Source: Agromyces mariniharenae
Lineage (GTDB): Bacteria; Actinomycetota; Actinomycetes; Actinomycetales; Microbacteriaceae
Reading direction: 5' to 3'
Assembly (NCBI RefSeq): GCF_008122505.1
Contig: NZ_VSSB01000001.1
Span: forward strand, 1-64,000
Length of the DNA: 64,000 nt
Shown: piece by piece, positions 1-12,388 of the stretch
Position numbering within the stretch: the stretch's first letter is position 1
Layout of the letters: every line of letters starts with the position of its first letter
The notes under the pieces: model-generated
What the model was told of the DNA's origin: nothing
The model's input: only the letters and a program-made list of their open reading frames with translations
Databases searched by the model: none
Position numbers and translations under genes: made by a program

Positions 1-29
1 TGAGCCAGGATCAAACTCTCCAAAAAAAA
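1..29 (-). rRNA. 16S ribosomal RNA, 5' end only
   Basis: The first bases are the reverse complement of the universal 16S start (GAGTTTGATCCTGGCTCA), so the gene reads leftwards out of the window and only its first 29 or so bases are present. The exact mature 5' end is estimated by alignment with other 16S genes from memory. An rRNA-type leader and promoter lie just upstream on the same strand. Confidence 0.95.
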
Positions 30-171
30 TGTTCAACCAACACCCCGAAGAGCGCCGGTCAAGAGTTGACCTCTGACAGACAGAACAATCAATACTGACT
101 GTCCATCAATCCAAAGGAATCCCACCAGGCCAAAAGGCCCAGTCGGGGTTCAAAAATTGGCATTGAACATA

Positions 172-195
172 GTGCACGCTGTTGAGTTCTCAAGG
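172..195 (-). promoter_or_regulatory. conserved rRNA leader box
   Basis: On the minus strand this reads CCTTGAGAACTCAACAGCG followed by TGCAC, a block typical of actinobacterial rRNA leaders and probably part of the antitermination or RNase III processing region. A TTGAGA/TATGTT pair 16 nt apart overlaps it, so a second promoter is possible. The rest of 30-400 is untranslated leader and holds no gene; a short GGCC-AAAA-GGCC hairpin lies near 129-140. Confidence 0.6.
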
Positions 196-407
196 AACGG
201 ACGCACCCGACGTTAGGACCCCGTGGGGCCGATCAGTCGGAGCTGTTTCGTTCTCAACCGGTCATCCCATGAGGACGGTTCCGGATGCTTCGAGCTCTGC
301 GAAGAGATGCTCTTCGAGGCTCGGGATCTTCGTGCCGCTTGAGGCCGAGAGGCTGTGGTCCTGATGGACCCTGCCGCTCTCTCGCTCCTGTGGGGCAACG
401 AATGAAT

Positions 408-436
408 ACATTACGTCGATCCGGGGGGTCGTGCAA
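408..436 (-). promoter_or_regulatory. rRNA operon promoter
   Basis: On the minus strand a -35 TTGCAC (431-436) and a -10 TAATGT (408-413) are exactly 17 nt apart. Transcription would start near 401, giving a leader of about 370 nt before 16S. It lies between the tyrS terminator and the 16S gene, the expected place for the main rrn promoter. Confidence 0.7.
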
Positions 437-512
437 CTCGGCGTTGCATCCCGGGCGTGTCGCACCTCGGACCCCCGGAATTCCGCGGATCTGGGCGCTC
501 GACCCCGAGAAC

Positions 513-562
513 GCCGGAGGCCCCGATCGCTCCCCCGACGGGGAACGATCGGGGCCTCCGGC
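513..562 (-). terminator. terminator downstream of tyrS
   Basis: A perfect 17-bp inverted repeat (513-529 with 546-562) with a 16-nt loop lies 15 nt past the tyrS stop. There is no long T run, as usual in high-GC actinobacteria. It separates tyrS from the rRNA promoter, which points the same way. Confidence 0.75.
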
Positions 563-577
563 CGAGGCATCCGTCGG

Positions 578-1879
578 CTATTCGACGAAGACGCCGGCGA
601 GGGTCTTCTTGCCGCGCCGGAGCACGGCCATGCCGCCGGGAGGAACGCGGCCCTCGAGGGTCGCGGTCTCGTCGTCGACGCGTACGTTGTCGAGCGAGAC
701 GCCGCCCTGCGCGATCGCGCGTCGACCCTCGCTCTGGCTCGCGACGAGTCCGGTGTCGGCGAGCAGCTGCGCGATCGACGCGTTCGGCGAGGTGGTCGTG
801 TTCGGCAGCTCGCGCAGCGCCGACTCGAGGGTGTCGGGATCGAGCACCGAGAGGTCGCCCTGGCCGAAGAGCGCCTGCGAAGCCGCGAGGACCGCGGCCG
901 TGGCATCGGGCCCGTGCACCAGGGTCGTCACCTCATGGGCGAGCACGCGCTGCGCCTCGCGCCTGAACGGCTCGCGCTCGACGAGTTCCTCGAGCTCCTC
1001 GATGCGCGCGCGACTCAGGAAGGTGAAGACCTTGAGCCGCGAGATCACGTCGGCGTCGTCGGTGTTGAGCCAGAACTGGTAGAAGCGGTAGGGGCTGCAC
1101 ATCGCGGCATCCAGCCAGATGGCGTTGCCTTCGCTCTTGCCGAACTTGGTGCCGTCGGAGTTCGTGATGAGCGGCGTGCCGATCGCGTGCACGTGCTCGC
1201 CCTCGACCCGGTGGATGAGGTCGGTGCCGCTCGTGAGGTTGCCCCACTGGTCGCTGCCGCCCGTTTGCAGCCGGCAGTCGTACTGCCGGAAGAGCTCGAG
1301 GTAGTCGAACCCCTGCAGGATCTGGTAGCTGAACTCGGTGTAGCTGATGCCGACGTCGGAGTTCAGGCGCGACGCGACGGCGTCCTTCTTCAGCATGGTG
1401 CCGACGCGGTAGTGCTTGCCGATGTCGCGCAGGAAGTCGATGGCCGAGAGGCCCGAGGTCCAGTCGAGGTTGTTGACCATGCGCACCGCGTTGTCGCCCT
1501 CCCCCGAGAGGAAGCGGCTGACCTGGCCGCGGAGGTAGCCGACCCATTCGGCGACGGTCTCCTTGGTGTTGAGCGTGCGCTCGGCCGTGGGGCGCGGATC
1601 GCCGATGAGCCCGGTGGACCCGCCGACGAGCCCGAGCGGCTTGTGGCCCGCCAACTGGAGGCGCCGAAGCGTGAGGATCTGCACCAGGTTGCCGAGGTGG
1701 AGGCTCGGGGCGGTGGGGTCGAACCCGCAGTAGTACGTGATCGGCTCGCCGGCGAGGAGCTCCTTCAGCGCAGCCTGGTCGGTCGACACGTGCACGAGGC
1801 CGCGCCAGTTGAGCTCCTCCCAGACGTCTTCGAAGGAGGCGTCGTTCTGCTGGGAAGCGAGGATCTCGGGGTCTGACAC
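578..1879 (-). CDS. tyrS: tyrosyl-tRNA synthetase
   Basis: Class I synthetase that charges tRNA-Tyr in the cytoplasm. The 433-residue protein shows YYCGFDPTAPSLHLGN (HIGH-type motif) near residue 50, the tyrosine-binding segment ISYTEFSYQILQGFDY, KFGKSEGNAIWLD (KMSKS-type loop) and a C-terminal S4-like RNA-binding domain, the usual family length. The start is GTG. A TAGCCT box (minus strand, 1887-1892) sits exactly 7 nt before it, so the mRNA is probably leaderless, and no T-box-like leader is visible. Its position just upstream of an rRNA operon is common in Microbacteriaceae. Confidence 0.97.
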   Translation of the reverse strand: MSDPEILASQQNDASFEDVWEELNWRGLVHVSTDQAALKELLAGEPITYYCGFDPTAPSLHLGNLVQILTLRRLQLAGHKPLGLVGGSTGLIGDPRPTAERTLNTKETVAEWVGYLRGQVSRFLSGEGDNAVRMVNNLDWTSGLSAIDFLRDIGKHYRVGTMLKKDAVASRLNSDVGISYTEFSYQILQGFDYLELFRQYDCRLQTGGSDQWGNLTSGTDLIHRVEGEHVHAIGTPLITNSDGTKFGKSEGNAIWLDAAMCSPYRFYQFWLNTDDADVISRLKVFTFLSRARIEELEELVEREPFRREAQRVLAHEVTTLVHGPDATAAVLAASQALFGQGDLSVLDPDTLESALRELPNTTTSPNASIAQLLADTGLVASQSEGRRAIAQGGVSLDNVRVDDETATLEGRVPPGGMAVLRRGKKTLAGVFVE

Positions 1880-1929
1880 GCCAGCAAGGCTATCAGCGGG
1901 ATGCTCATCGAAGACTTCGAGCCATATCC

Positions 1930-1991
1930 TTGATTCTCAGTGCTCAAGTCTCTATCATTGATCTTGCATAGTTCATCTCTCATCATTGATC
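1930..1991 (+). promoter_or_regulatory. AT-rich promoter with direct repeats
   Basis: TTGATT (1930-1935) and TATCAT (1953-1958) are 17 nt apart and point at the HTH-protein gene at 2043. The decamer ATCATTGATC occurs twice, at 1954-1963 and 1982-1991 (28-bp period), the first copy overlapping the -10. The stretch of about 80 bp is clearly less GC-rich than everything around it. The repeats could be an operator; this is inference. Confidence 0.5.
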
Positions 1992-2042
1992 ACCGCGATT
2001 CAAGCCCGACGACCTGAGCGCCGCGGGCGGGAAGGATCAGGG

Positions 2043-2684
2043 ATGTTCGTCATCACCGCCGACCAGGTCGCCAGCCGCCGCGACGCCGACCGCACGGGCG
2101 CCCTCGTCGAGGCGCTCGCCGAGCGCTACGCCGACCAGCTCGTGCTCCCCGCCGACCAGACCGCCGGCGACGAGATCCAGCTCGTCACGCGCTCGGCGTC
2201 CACCGCCCTCGCCGTCGTGCTCGACGCCACGCGCACCGGACGGTGGAGCGTCGGGCTGGGCGTCGGCGGCATCCGGATGCCGCTGCCCGATGCCGCACGC
2301 AAGGCCTCCGGGTCGGCGTTCATCGCGGCCCGCGAAGCGGTGGGGGCCGCGAAGCGCGCCGACGGCCGGTTCGCGCTGCGCGCCGCGGGCGATCCGCAGG
2401 CGGCGGCCGATCTCGAGGCGCTGGTCCGGCTCCTCCTGCTGCTCCGCGAGCGCCGAACCGAGCCCGGCTGGGAGGTCGTCGAGCTCATGCGCACGGGCCA
2501 CCAGCAGAAGGAGGCCGCCGCGATCCTCGACGTGAGCGCCGCCGCCGTGAGCGCCCGCCTGAAGGCGGCGATGTGGCGGGCCGAGGAGGATGCCAGGCCC
2601 GTCCTCGAACGGCTGCTGGCCGAGCTCGACGAGCGGCTCGCTGCGCACAGCGCCGGCGAATCGGGAACCGCCGCGGCGGAGTGA
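2043..2684 (+). CDS. SatD-like HTH DNA-binding protein
   Basis: A 213-residue cytoplasmic protein. The N-terminal part (ITADQVASRRDAD, PADQTAGDEIQLV) resembles the SatD family, and residues about 155-180 (KEAAAILDVSAAAVSARLKAA) form a clear helix-turn-helix, so DNA binding is likely. The target is unknown. The ATG at 2043 follows a GGAAGGATCAGGG purine-rich stretch and matches the conserved start better than upstream ATGs. The next gene, a membrane protein, begins 74 bp later with its own ribosome site; this pairing suggests a shared role. Direct repeats in its promoter may be its own operator. Confidence 0.6.
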   Translation: MFVITADQVASRRDADRTGALVEALAERYADQLVLPADQTAGDEIQLVTRSASTALAVVLDATRTGRWSVGLGVGGIRMPLPDAARKASGSAFIAAREAVGAAKRADGRFALRAAGDPQAAADLEALVRLLLLLRERRTEPGWEVVELMRTGHQQKEAAAILDVSAAAVSARLKAAMWRAEEDARPVLERLLAELDERLAAHSAGESGTAAAE

Positions 2685-2757
2685 CCACGCCACCCCGTGG
2701 TGCCTCGCTACACTGCTCGAAGCTGCGGCCGCCGGGTCGCCGCCCGGAAGGAGCACC

Positions 2758-3363
2758 GTGAACCTCGTCGCCGTCGCCGATGGCATCTCCTGGTCGGCGC
2801 TCCTGCTGTTCCTCACGGCGGCGACGGCCCTCTCGGTGCTCGCGTTCCTGCGTCCACGGCCGGCGCTCGTGTGGTTCGCCGCAGGCGCGCTCGGCGTCGC
2901 GCTGCTGGCGGCCGCCTCCATCTCGGAGCCGACCGGGCGCACGGGATTCGGGCCGCTGGTCACGATCCTCGCGTTCACGGCGGCGGTGTTCGGCGGCAGC
3001 CCCGCCGCGGCCACCGCGCTCAACCTCGCGATGGGCGGCACCGTGGCGCCCGGCCTGCACGGCGGCATCATCGTCGCCGAGCGCCCGACGCCGGCCGAGC
3101 AGCGCCAGGGCGTGACGACGGGCGTCCGCCGGGAAGTGCTGCGCGGCGGGCTCACGATCGGCATCCTCGAGCGCATCGCGACGGCGGGCACCATCATGGC
3201 CGGGTTCCCCGAGGGCCTCGCGATCGTCGTCGCGGTGAAGGGCGTCGGCCGCTTCACCGAGCTCGAGGCGCCCGAGGCGCGCGAGCGGTTCATCATCGGC
3301 ACGTTCGCCAGCCTCATCTGGGCGTGCGCGGCCGCGCTCGTCGCGCACCTCGCGCTGCGCTGA
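2758..3363 (+). CDS. small integral membrane protein, function unknown
   Basis: A 201-residue protein starting at GTG 2758 after a GGAAGGA ribosome site. Hydrophobic helices lie at about residues 12-30, 38-54, 63-90 and 180-200, with a charged loop of about 70 residues between the third and last. I do not recognise a characterised family. It follows the SatD-like gene on the same strand; a TACACT -10-like box at 2709-2714 could give it its own promoter. It ends 25 bp before a convergent glycosylase gene. Confidence 0.65.
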   Translation: MNLVAVADGISWSALLLFLTAATALSVLAFLRPRPALVWFAAGALGVALLAAASISEPTGRTGFGPLVTILAFTAAVFGGSPAAATALNLAMGGTVAPGLHGGIIVAERPTPAEQRQGVTTGVRREVLRGGLTIGILERIATAGTIMAGFPEGLAIVVAVKGVGRFTELEAPEARERFIIGTFASLIWACAAALVAHLALR

Positions 3364-3388
3364 GCCTCGCTTCCGCGGAACGACCGCC

Positions 3389-4009
3389 TCAGTCGTCGGA
3401 GCGCGCGTGCCGCCGGTACGGCGAGACGCCCGGCTCGCCGGGGATCCAGAAGCGCCACGGGAACGCCGCTCCCCCGCCGGCGCCGCTCACGCCGGTGCGC
3501 GGGCCCGACTCGAACGGCTCGGGAGCGGTCGGCACCTCGAGCGCGTACGGCGGCGCGAGCAGGTCGTCGCCGCTCGCCGACAGGGGCACGCCGAGGGCGA
3601 CCGCGAGCCGGGCGGGTCCGCGCGCGAGGTCGCGATCGGATGCCCCGGGCCGCCGCAGCCGCGCGAGCTCGAGCCCCTCGACCACGGTGCCCCCGCGCAG
3701 CAGCACGGCCGACGACGATCCCGGATGCCCCGCCACGACGTTGAGGCACGTGTGCATGCCGTACGTGAAGTACGCGTACAGGTGCGCGGACTCGCCGAAC
3801 ATCACCGCGTTGCGGCGGGTCTGGCCGCGGAACGCGTGCGAGCCGGGATCCTCGCCGACGCCGCGATACGCCTCGACTTCGGAGAGGCGGATGGCGACGC
3901 GGCCCTCCTCGGAGTCGTGCGCGAGCACCGCCCCGAGCAGGAGCGGCGCGAGCTCGACGGAGTCGCGCGCGAACCACTCGCGTCCGACGGCGACGAGGGC
4001 CTCCGACAT
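3389..4009 (-). CDS. DNA-3-methyladenine glycosylase (AAG/MPG family)
   Basis: Removes alkylated purines (3-methyladenine, hypoxanthine) in base excision repair. The 206-residue protein has the AAG core: SEVEAYRG with the catalytic glutamate near residue 46, DPGSHAFRGQTRRNAVMFG, and HLYAYFTYGMHTCLNVV, which shapes the nucleotide-flipping pocket. Length fits bacterial AAG proteins (about 200). It lies 7 nt downstream of argH on the same strand and may be read from the arginine operon, although the functions are unrelated. Confidence 0.93.
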   Translation of the reverse strand: MSEALVAVGREWFARDSVELAPLLLGAVLAHDSEEGRVAIRLSEVEAYRGVGEDPGSHAFRGQTRRNAVMFGESAHLYAYFTYGMHTCLNVVAGHPGSSSAVLLRGGTVVEGLELARLRRPGASDRDLARGPARLAVALGVPLSASGDDLLAPPYALEVPTAPEPFESGPRTGVSGAGGGAAFPWRFWIPGEPGVSPYRRHARSDD

Positions 4010-4016
4010 CGCTCGC

Positions 4017-7668
<3,652 letters not shown>

Positions 7669-7672
<4 letters not shown>

Positions 7673-8610
7673 GCGGGCACCACCTCCGTGCCGATGCCCG
7701 ACTGGGTGAACACCTCGAGCAGGATCGAGTGCGGGATGCGGCCGTCGATGATCGCGGCCTTCGCCACGCCGCCCTCGACGGCCTCGAGGCATGCGGTCAT
7801 CTTCGGGATCATGCCCGACTCGAGGTGCGGGAGCAGCGCGATGAGCTCCGGCACGTCGATGACCGACACGAGCGAGTCGCGGTTCGGCCAGTCGCGGTAG
7901 AGGCCGGCCACGTCGGTGAGGATGACCAGCTTCGCCGCACCGAGGGCGACCGCGAGGGATGCCGCGGCGGAATCCGCGTTCACGTTGAGCGACTGGCCGG
8001 GGTTCGCGGCGTCGGGCGCGATCGACGAGACGACCGGGATTCGGCCGGCGTCGAGCTGCGCGTGCACGGCCGCCGGATCGACCGCGACGACGTCGCCGAC
8101 GAGTCCGAGGTCGACCTCCGCCCCGTCGACGATCGCGCCGCGGCGCCGTCCGGTGAACAGGCCCGCGTCCTCGCCGGAGAGGCCCGCCGCGAGGGGGCCG
8201 TGCCGGTTGATGAGCGAGACGAGCTCGCGGTTCACCTGCCCCGACAGCACCATGCGCACGACGTCCATGGCCTCGGGCGTGGTCACGCGGTAGCCGCCGC
8301 GGAACTCGCTCTCGATGCCGAGCCGCGACAGCATCGACGAGATCTGCGGCCCGCCGCCGTGCACGACCACGGGCTTGATGCCCGCGTACCGCAGGTACAC
8401 CATGTCCTCGGCGAAGGCGCGCTGCAGCTCGGCGCTCACCATCGCGTTGCCGCCGAACTTCACGACGATCGTCTCGCCGTGGAAGCGCTTCAGCCAGGGC
8501 AGCGAGTCGATGAGCACCTGCGCCTTGGCATGTGCGGACGCGGCATCCGCCCCGTCGTCGGCCGCGCCCTCGACGGCGTGCGGGATTCCGTTCTCGTTCT
8601 CGTCGGTCAT
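7669..8610 (-). CDS. argB: acetylglutamate kinase
   Basis: Phosphorylates N-acetylglutamate, usually the arginine-feedback step. The 313-residue protein has VVKFGGNAM near residue 50, [14 protein letters not shown], and the C-terminal GTEVVPA end typical of arginine-sensitive enzymes. An N-terminal acidic extension of about 25 residues precedes the kinase core. It begins 2 nt after the argJ stop and its own stop overlaps the argD start. Confidence 0.96.
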
Positions 8611-8612
8611 GC

Positions 8613-9764
8613 TCAGCTCGCGTAGGCGCTGTTCTCGTGCACGTAGTCGTGCGTGAGGTCGTTGGTCCAGATGGTGGCGGATGCCTCGCCCGCGTGCAGC
8701 TCGATGAGCACGTGCGTGGCGCGCGGGGTGAGGTCGACCTGCTCGCGCGGCGCGTCGGGGCGGCCGGCGTGGCAGACCCGGACGCCGTTCATCGACACGT
8801 CGACGAGGTAGGGGTCGAACGGCGCCTGCGTCGTGCCGATCGCGGCGAGCACACGGCCCCAGTTCGGGTCGTTGCCGAAGATCGCCGCCTTGAACAGGTT
8901 GTTGCGGGCGACGGAGCGGCCCACCTCGACGGCGTCGTCCTCGGTCACGGCGCCGCGCACCTCGATCGTGATGTCGTGGCTCGCGCCCTCGGCGTCGGCC
9001 TGCAGCTGCAGCGCGAGCGACCGGCACGCCTCGGTCACCGCGTCGGTGAACGCGGCGGGATCGGGCGTCACGCCCGACGCCCCCGACGCCATGAGCGTGA
9101 CCTGGTCGTTCGTCGACATGCAGCCGTCGGAGTCGAGCCGGTCGAACGTCACCCGGGTGGCGGCGCGCAGCGCCTCGTCGAGGCGCGCGGGCGGCACGAG
9201 GCCGTCGGTCGTGAGCACGACGAGCATGGTCGCGAGGCCCGGCGCGAGCATGCCCGCCCCCTTCGCGATGCCGCCGACGCGCCATCCGTCGCCCTCGACG
9301 ACCACGGTCTTGGGCTTCGTGTCGGTCGTCATGATCGCGCGCGCGGCATCCTCGCCGCCCTGTGGCGTCAGCCGGGCGACCGCCGACAGCACCCCCTCCT
9401 CGAGGACCTCGATGTCGAGCTGCTCGCCGATGAGTCCCGTGGAGCAGACGAGCACGTCGCCCGAGGAGACGCCCAGCGCGGAGCCGGCGGTCTCGGCCGT
9501 GTGATGCGTGACCTGGAAGCCCTCAGGTCCCGTGAAGCAGTTCGCGCCGCCCGAGTTCAGCACGATCGCGGCGGCCTGGCCGTCGGCGATCGCCTGCTCC
9601 GACCAGAGGATGGGGTTCGCCTTCGCGCGGTTGGACGTGAACACGGCCGCCGCCGCGTTCGACGGTCCGCGGTTCACGATCACGGCGAGGTCGAGGGCGC
9701 CCGAGCGCTTGATGCCGGCGGCGATGCCCGCGGCCTCGAAGCCGGCGGGTGCGGTGACGGTCAC
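8613..9764 (-). CDS. argJ: bifunctional ornithine acetyltransferase / N-acetylglutamate synthase
   Basis: Recycles the acetyl group from N-acetylornithine to glutamate. The 383-residue precursor contains the self-cleavage site [11 protein letters not shown], where the Thr becomes the N-terminal nucleophile of the beta chain. The GTG start (9762-9764) overlaps the argC stop by GTGA. Whether it is mono- or bifunctional cannot be told from the sequence. No separate argA-type gene is seen in the window. Confidence 0.96.
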   Translation of the reverse strand: MTVTAPAGFEAAGIAAGIKRSGALDLAVIVNRGPSNAAAAVFTSNRAKANPILWSEQAIADGQAAAIVLNSGGANCFTGPEGFQVTHHTAETAGSALGVSSGDVLVCSTGLIGEQLDIEVLEEGVLSAVARLTPQGGEDAARAIMTTDTKPKTVVVEGDGWRVGGIAKGAGMLAPGLATMLVVLTTDGLVPPARLDEALRAATRVTFDRLDSDGCMSTNDQVTLMASGASGVTPDPAAFTDAVTEACRSLALQLQADAEGASHDITIEVRGAVTEDDAVEVGRSVARNNLFKAAIFGNDPNWGRVLAAIGTTQAPFDPYLVDVSMNGVRVCHAGRPDAPREQVDLTPRATHVLIELHAGEASATIWTNDLTHDYVHENSAYAS

Positions 9765-10804
9765 GGTGCGACTCCGTTCACGGGGAGGCCGGTCGACTCG
9801 GCGATGCCGAGGGCGATGTTGGCCGACTGGATCGCCGCGCCCGCGGTGCCCTTCACGAGGTTGTCGACCGCCGCGACGACCACCACGCGGCCGGCCGTCT
9901 CGTCGACCGCGAGGCCGAGGAGGGCCGTGTTGGCGCCGAGCACGTCGGCGGTACGCGGGAACTGCCCGGGCGGCAGGAGCTGGACGAACTGCTCGCCCGC
10001 GTAGGCGTCCTCCCACGCCGCACGCACCGTCGCGGCATCCGTGCCGGGCACGATGCGCGCCGTCGACGTGGCGAGGATGCCGCGGGACATCGGCACGAGC
10101 ACGGGCGTGAACGAGATGGTGGGCTCGGACGCGCCGGCCCAGCGCAGGGCCTGTGCGATCTCGGGGATGTGCCGGTGCACGCCGCCCACGGAGTAGGGGT
10201 TCGCCGAGCCGAGGATCTCGCTCGCGAGCAGGTGCGCCTTGAGGCTCTTGCCCGCGCCCGACGGTCCGACCGCGAGCACCGACACGAGGTCGCGGTCCTC
10301 GATGACGCCCGCACGGATGCCGGGGGCGAGCGACAGCGCGACCGTGGACGCGTTGCAGCCGGGGGCCGCGATGCGGCGGGTGCGTGCGAGCCGGTCACGC
10401 TGCGTGCCCGACAGTCGCGGCAGCTCGGGGACGCCGTAGCTCCAGGCGCCGTGGTGGTCGCCGCCGTAGAAGGCCGCCCAGTCGGATTCGCGCTCGAGCC
10501 GATGGTCGGCGCCGCAGTCGATGACGAGCGTCTCGTCGGGCAGTTGCGCCGCGATCGCTCCGGATGCCCCGTGCGGGAGCGCGAGGAAGACCACGTCGTG
10601 TCCGGCGAGCGTCTCGGCGCTCGTCTCCTGGAGCGTCAGGTGCGTGTAGGCGCGCAGGTGCGGTTGCACCGCGACGAGCGGCTGGCCGGCGTTCGCGTGC
10701 GCCGTGACCGTGCGCACCTCGAAGTCGGGATGATCGGCGAGGAGACGGAGGATCTCCCCTCCGGCATAGCCGGACGCGCCGGAAACGGCGACGGAGTACG
10801 TCAT
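9761..10804 (-). CDS. argC: N-acetyl-gamma-glutamyl-phosphate reductase
   Basis: NADPH-dependent reduction of acetylglutamyl phosphate. The 347-residue protein starts with a Rossmann motif ([15 protein letters not shown]) and has the catalytic cysteine in APGCNAST near residue 150. It is the first enzyme gene of argC-J-B-D-F-H. An AAGGTGG ribosome site precedes the ATG. A hairpin and a small Arg-rich ORF lie in its 5' leader (10821-10976). Confidence 0.97.
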   Translation of the reverse strand: MTYSVAVSGASGYAGGEILRLLADHPDFEVRTVTAHANAGQPLVAVQPHLRAYTHLTLQETSAETLAGHDVVFLALPHGASGAIAAQLPDETLVIDCGADHRLERESDWAAFYGGDHHGAWSYGVPELPRLSGTQRDRLARTRRIAAPGCNASTVALSLAPGIRAGVIEDRDLVSVLAVGPSGAGKSLKAHLLASEILGSANPYSVGGVHRHIPEIAQALRWAGASEPTISFTPVLVPMSRGILATSTARIVPGTDAATVRAAWEDAYAGEQFVQLLPPGQFPRTADVLGANTALLGLAVDETAGRVVVVAAVDNLVKGTAGAAIQSANIALGIAESTGLPVNGVAP

Positions 10805-10820
10805 GAATCCACCTTAGGGT

Positions 10821-10858
10821 CTGCGGGGTCGGGGCTGAGGTCCGGCGACGCCCCGCAG
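10821..10858 (-). promoter_or_regulatory. hairpin in the argC leader
   Basis: CTGCGGGG (10821-10828) pairs with CCCCGCAG (10851-10858), and the stem extends by three more pairs across a one-base bulge. It sits 16 nt before the argC start and 10 nt after the stop of the small Arg-rich ORF. It could terminate, attenuate or mask the argC ribosome site; there is no T run. Confidence 0.45.
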
Positions 10859-10868
10859 GCTCGGCAGA

Positions 10869-10976
10869 TCAGGCCGCTGCAGGGGTCGCCGGGATTCGGC
10901 GGACGCCACGACGTCGGAGGCCGCGCTCGACGCCACGCGCGAGGCGTGCGGAGCGGTCGATCCGAGCGGTGGACAT
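10869..10976 (-). CDS. putative Arg-rich leader peptide of the arg operon
   Basis: A 35-codon ORF starting at ATG 10976, with 10 arginine codons including runs RRR and RR at residues 21-23 and 26-27. It lies 64 nt before argC on the same strand. A good promoter (TTGCCT, 18 nt, TAGGGT) ends exactly 7 nt before its ATG, so it would be the first codon of a leaderless mRNA. I infer a possible ribosome-mediated attenuator responding to Arg-tRNA. The caution is that arginine is common in chance ORFs of 70% GC DNA. Confidence 0.4.
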   Translation of the reverse strand: MSTARIDRSARLARGVERGLRRRGVRRIPATPAAA

Positions 10977-10983
10977 GCCCACG

Positions 10984-11013
10984 ACCCTATCGAGCCGCCC
11001 CGCGTCGAGGCAA
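10984..11013 (-). promoter_or_regulatory. promoter of the arg operon
   Basis: TTGCCT (11008-11013) and TAGGGT (10984-10989) are 18 nt apart on the minus strand, and the predicted transcription start falls at the ATG of the small leader ORF. No arginine-box palindrome that I could recognise overlaps it. Confidence 0.55.
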
Positions 11014-11156
11014 TTCGGCGCGTCATCCGGCGACCTCGATCATGCTGCCGAATGGGCCTCCTTGTGGGTGTTGCCGCCGATGGTCGGGTGGCGAAGAATG
11101 TGCGCCAGTGCGCGCCGCTCCGACCCGAAGCCGTCGCGCGGACAGGGTGGGACACC

Positions 11157-11330
11157 ATGGACCGACGGACCTTCCTCATGCTGACGGGCGCGGGCGCGGC
11201 GATGGCCGCCACGCAGGTCGCGGCGGCCCCGAGCCGCGGCTCAGGGAACCTGGGGCTGACCCCGTACTTCCGGAACACGGTGGTCTTCGACGTCGAACGC
11301 GGGCTCGTCGGGTTCGGTCCGTGCAGCTGA
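11157..11330 (+). pseudogene. probable relic: Tat-like signal joined to a pepsin-like C-terminus
   Basis: A 57-residue ORF. Residues 1-24 look like a twin-arginine signal (MDRRTFLMLTGAGAA), while residues 33-57 (LGLTPYFRNTVVFDVERG, then VGFG) resemble the final strand of pepsin-like secreted proteins (pattern F..N.VVFD.E....GF). Almost nothing lies between them, so a gene with a large internal in-frame deletion is the simplest reading. A short intact ORF is the alternative. The flanks 10977-11156 and 11331-11395 hold no other gene. Confidence 0.35.
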
Positions 11331-11395
11331 CACTCCCCTAGGCTCGGTTCGACGACCGCGTCTGCGTCGTCGGGCTCGTCGGACGAGGAGGACCC

Positions 11396-12382
11396 ATGTC
11401 CCTGCGCGTGCTGTTCATCGGCGGCAACGGCATCATCAGCTCGGCGTCGAGCGCCCGGATCGTCGCCCGCGGCGACGAGCTCACGCTGCTCAACCGTGGC
11501 ACGAGCACGACCCGGCCTCGCATCGAGGGCGTGCGGCACCTCACGGGCGACGCCGGCGACCCCGCCTCGATCGCCGCCGCGATCGGCGACGAGACGTTCG
11601 ACGTGGTCGCGAACTTCCGCTCGTTCACGCCCGACCAGGTCGCGCGCGACCTCGAGCTGTTCGAGGGGCGCTGCCGCCAGTTCGTCTACATCTCCTCGGC
11701 ATCCGCCTACCAGAAGCCGATCGGGCACCTGCCCATCACCGAGTCGACGCCCCTGCGCAATCCGTACTGGCAGTACTCGCGCGACAAGATCGCGAGCGAG
11801 GACCTGCTCGTCGCGGCCTACCGCGAGCGCGGCTTCCCGGCCACGATCATCCGCCCGTCGCACACGTACGACGCGACGAGCGTGCCGCTCCTCGGCGGCT
11901 GGACCGCCATCGACCGCATGCGCCGTGGCAAGCCGGTCATCGTCCAGGGCGACGGCACCAGCCTCTGGACGCTCACGCACACGCGCGACTTCGCCGTCGC
12001 ATTCACGGGCCTGCTCGGCAACGAGCGGGCCGTCGGCGAGGCGTTCCACATCACGTCCGACGAGGTGCTCACCTGGGACCAGGTGGGCGCCGCGCTCGCC
12101 CGCGCGGCCGGCGCGGAGTTCCGGCCCGTGCACGTCGCGAGCGAGGCGATCGCGCGCGAGCTCCCCGAGGACGGACCCGGCCTCGTCGGCGACAAGGCGC
12201 ACTCGGTGATCTTCGACAACACGAAGGTGAAGTCGCTCGTGCCCGAGTACCGCGCGGTCATCCCGTTCTGGCGCGGCGCGCACGAGATCGTCGACTGGCA
12301 CGACGCCGACGCGTCGCGTCGCGAGGTCGACGCCGAGCAGGATGCCGCGTTCGACCGGCTCGTCGAGCGCTACGGCGCCTGA
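11396..12382 (+). CDS. NAD(P)-dependent epimerase/reductase (atypical SDR)
   Basis: A 328-residue extended or atypical SDR protein. The Rossmann start is LFIGGNGIISSASSARIVARGDELTLLNRG, close to the GxxGxxG pattern but with GGNGIIS. YISSASAYQK and YWQYSRDK supply Ser/Tyr/Lys-type residues. HITSDEVLTWDQV is a conserved C-terminal motif of NAD-dependent epimerase/dehydratase proteins near nucleotide-sugar enzymes. Substrate unknown. A GAGGAGG ribosome site lies 4 nt before the ATG. It ends 6 bp from the convergent pheT gene. Confidence 0.85.
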   Translation: MSLRVLFIGGNGIISSASSARIVARGDELTLLNRGTSTTRPRIEGVRHLTGDAGDPASIAAAIGDETFDVVANFRSFTPDQVARDLELFEGRCRQFVYISSASAYQKPIGHLPITESTPLRNPYWQYSRDKIASEDLLVAAYRERGFPATIIRPSHTYDATSVPLLGGWTAIDRMRRGKPVIVQGDGTSLWTLTHTRDFAVAFTGLLGNERAVGEAFHITSDEVLTWDQVGAALARAAGAEFRPVHVASEAIARELPEDGPGLVGDKAHSVIFDNTKVKSLVPEYRAVIPFWRGAHEIVDWHDADASRREVDAEQDAAFDRLVERYGA

Positions 12383-12388
12383 CCATCG

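Noticed and set aside
30..400. tRNA genes next to the rRNA operon
   Set aside because: No cloverleaf or conserved T-loop sequence was found; the region matches an rRNA leader.
1880..2042. T-box leader for tyrS
   Set aside because: The -10 box is only 7 nt from the start codon, so no leader of that size exists, and no T-box sequence is present.
10977..11156. Additional gene between the arg promoter and the relic ORF
   Set aside because: Frames here are short, lack ribosome sites and give arginine-rich chance translations.
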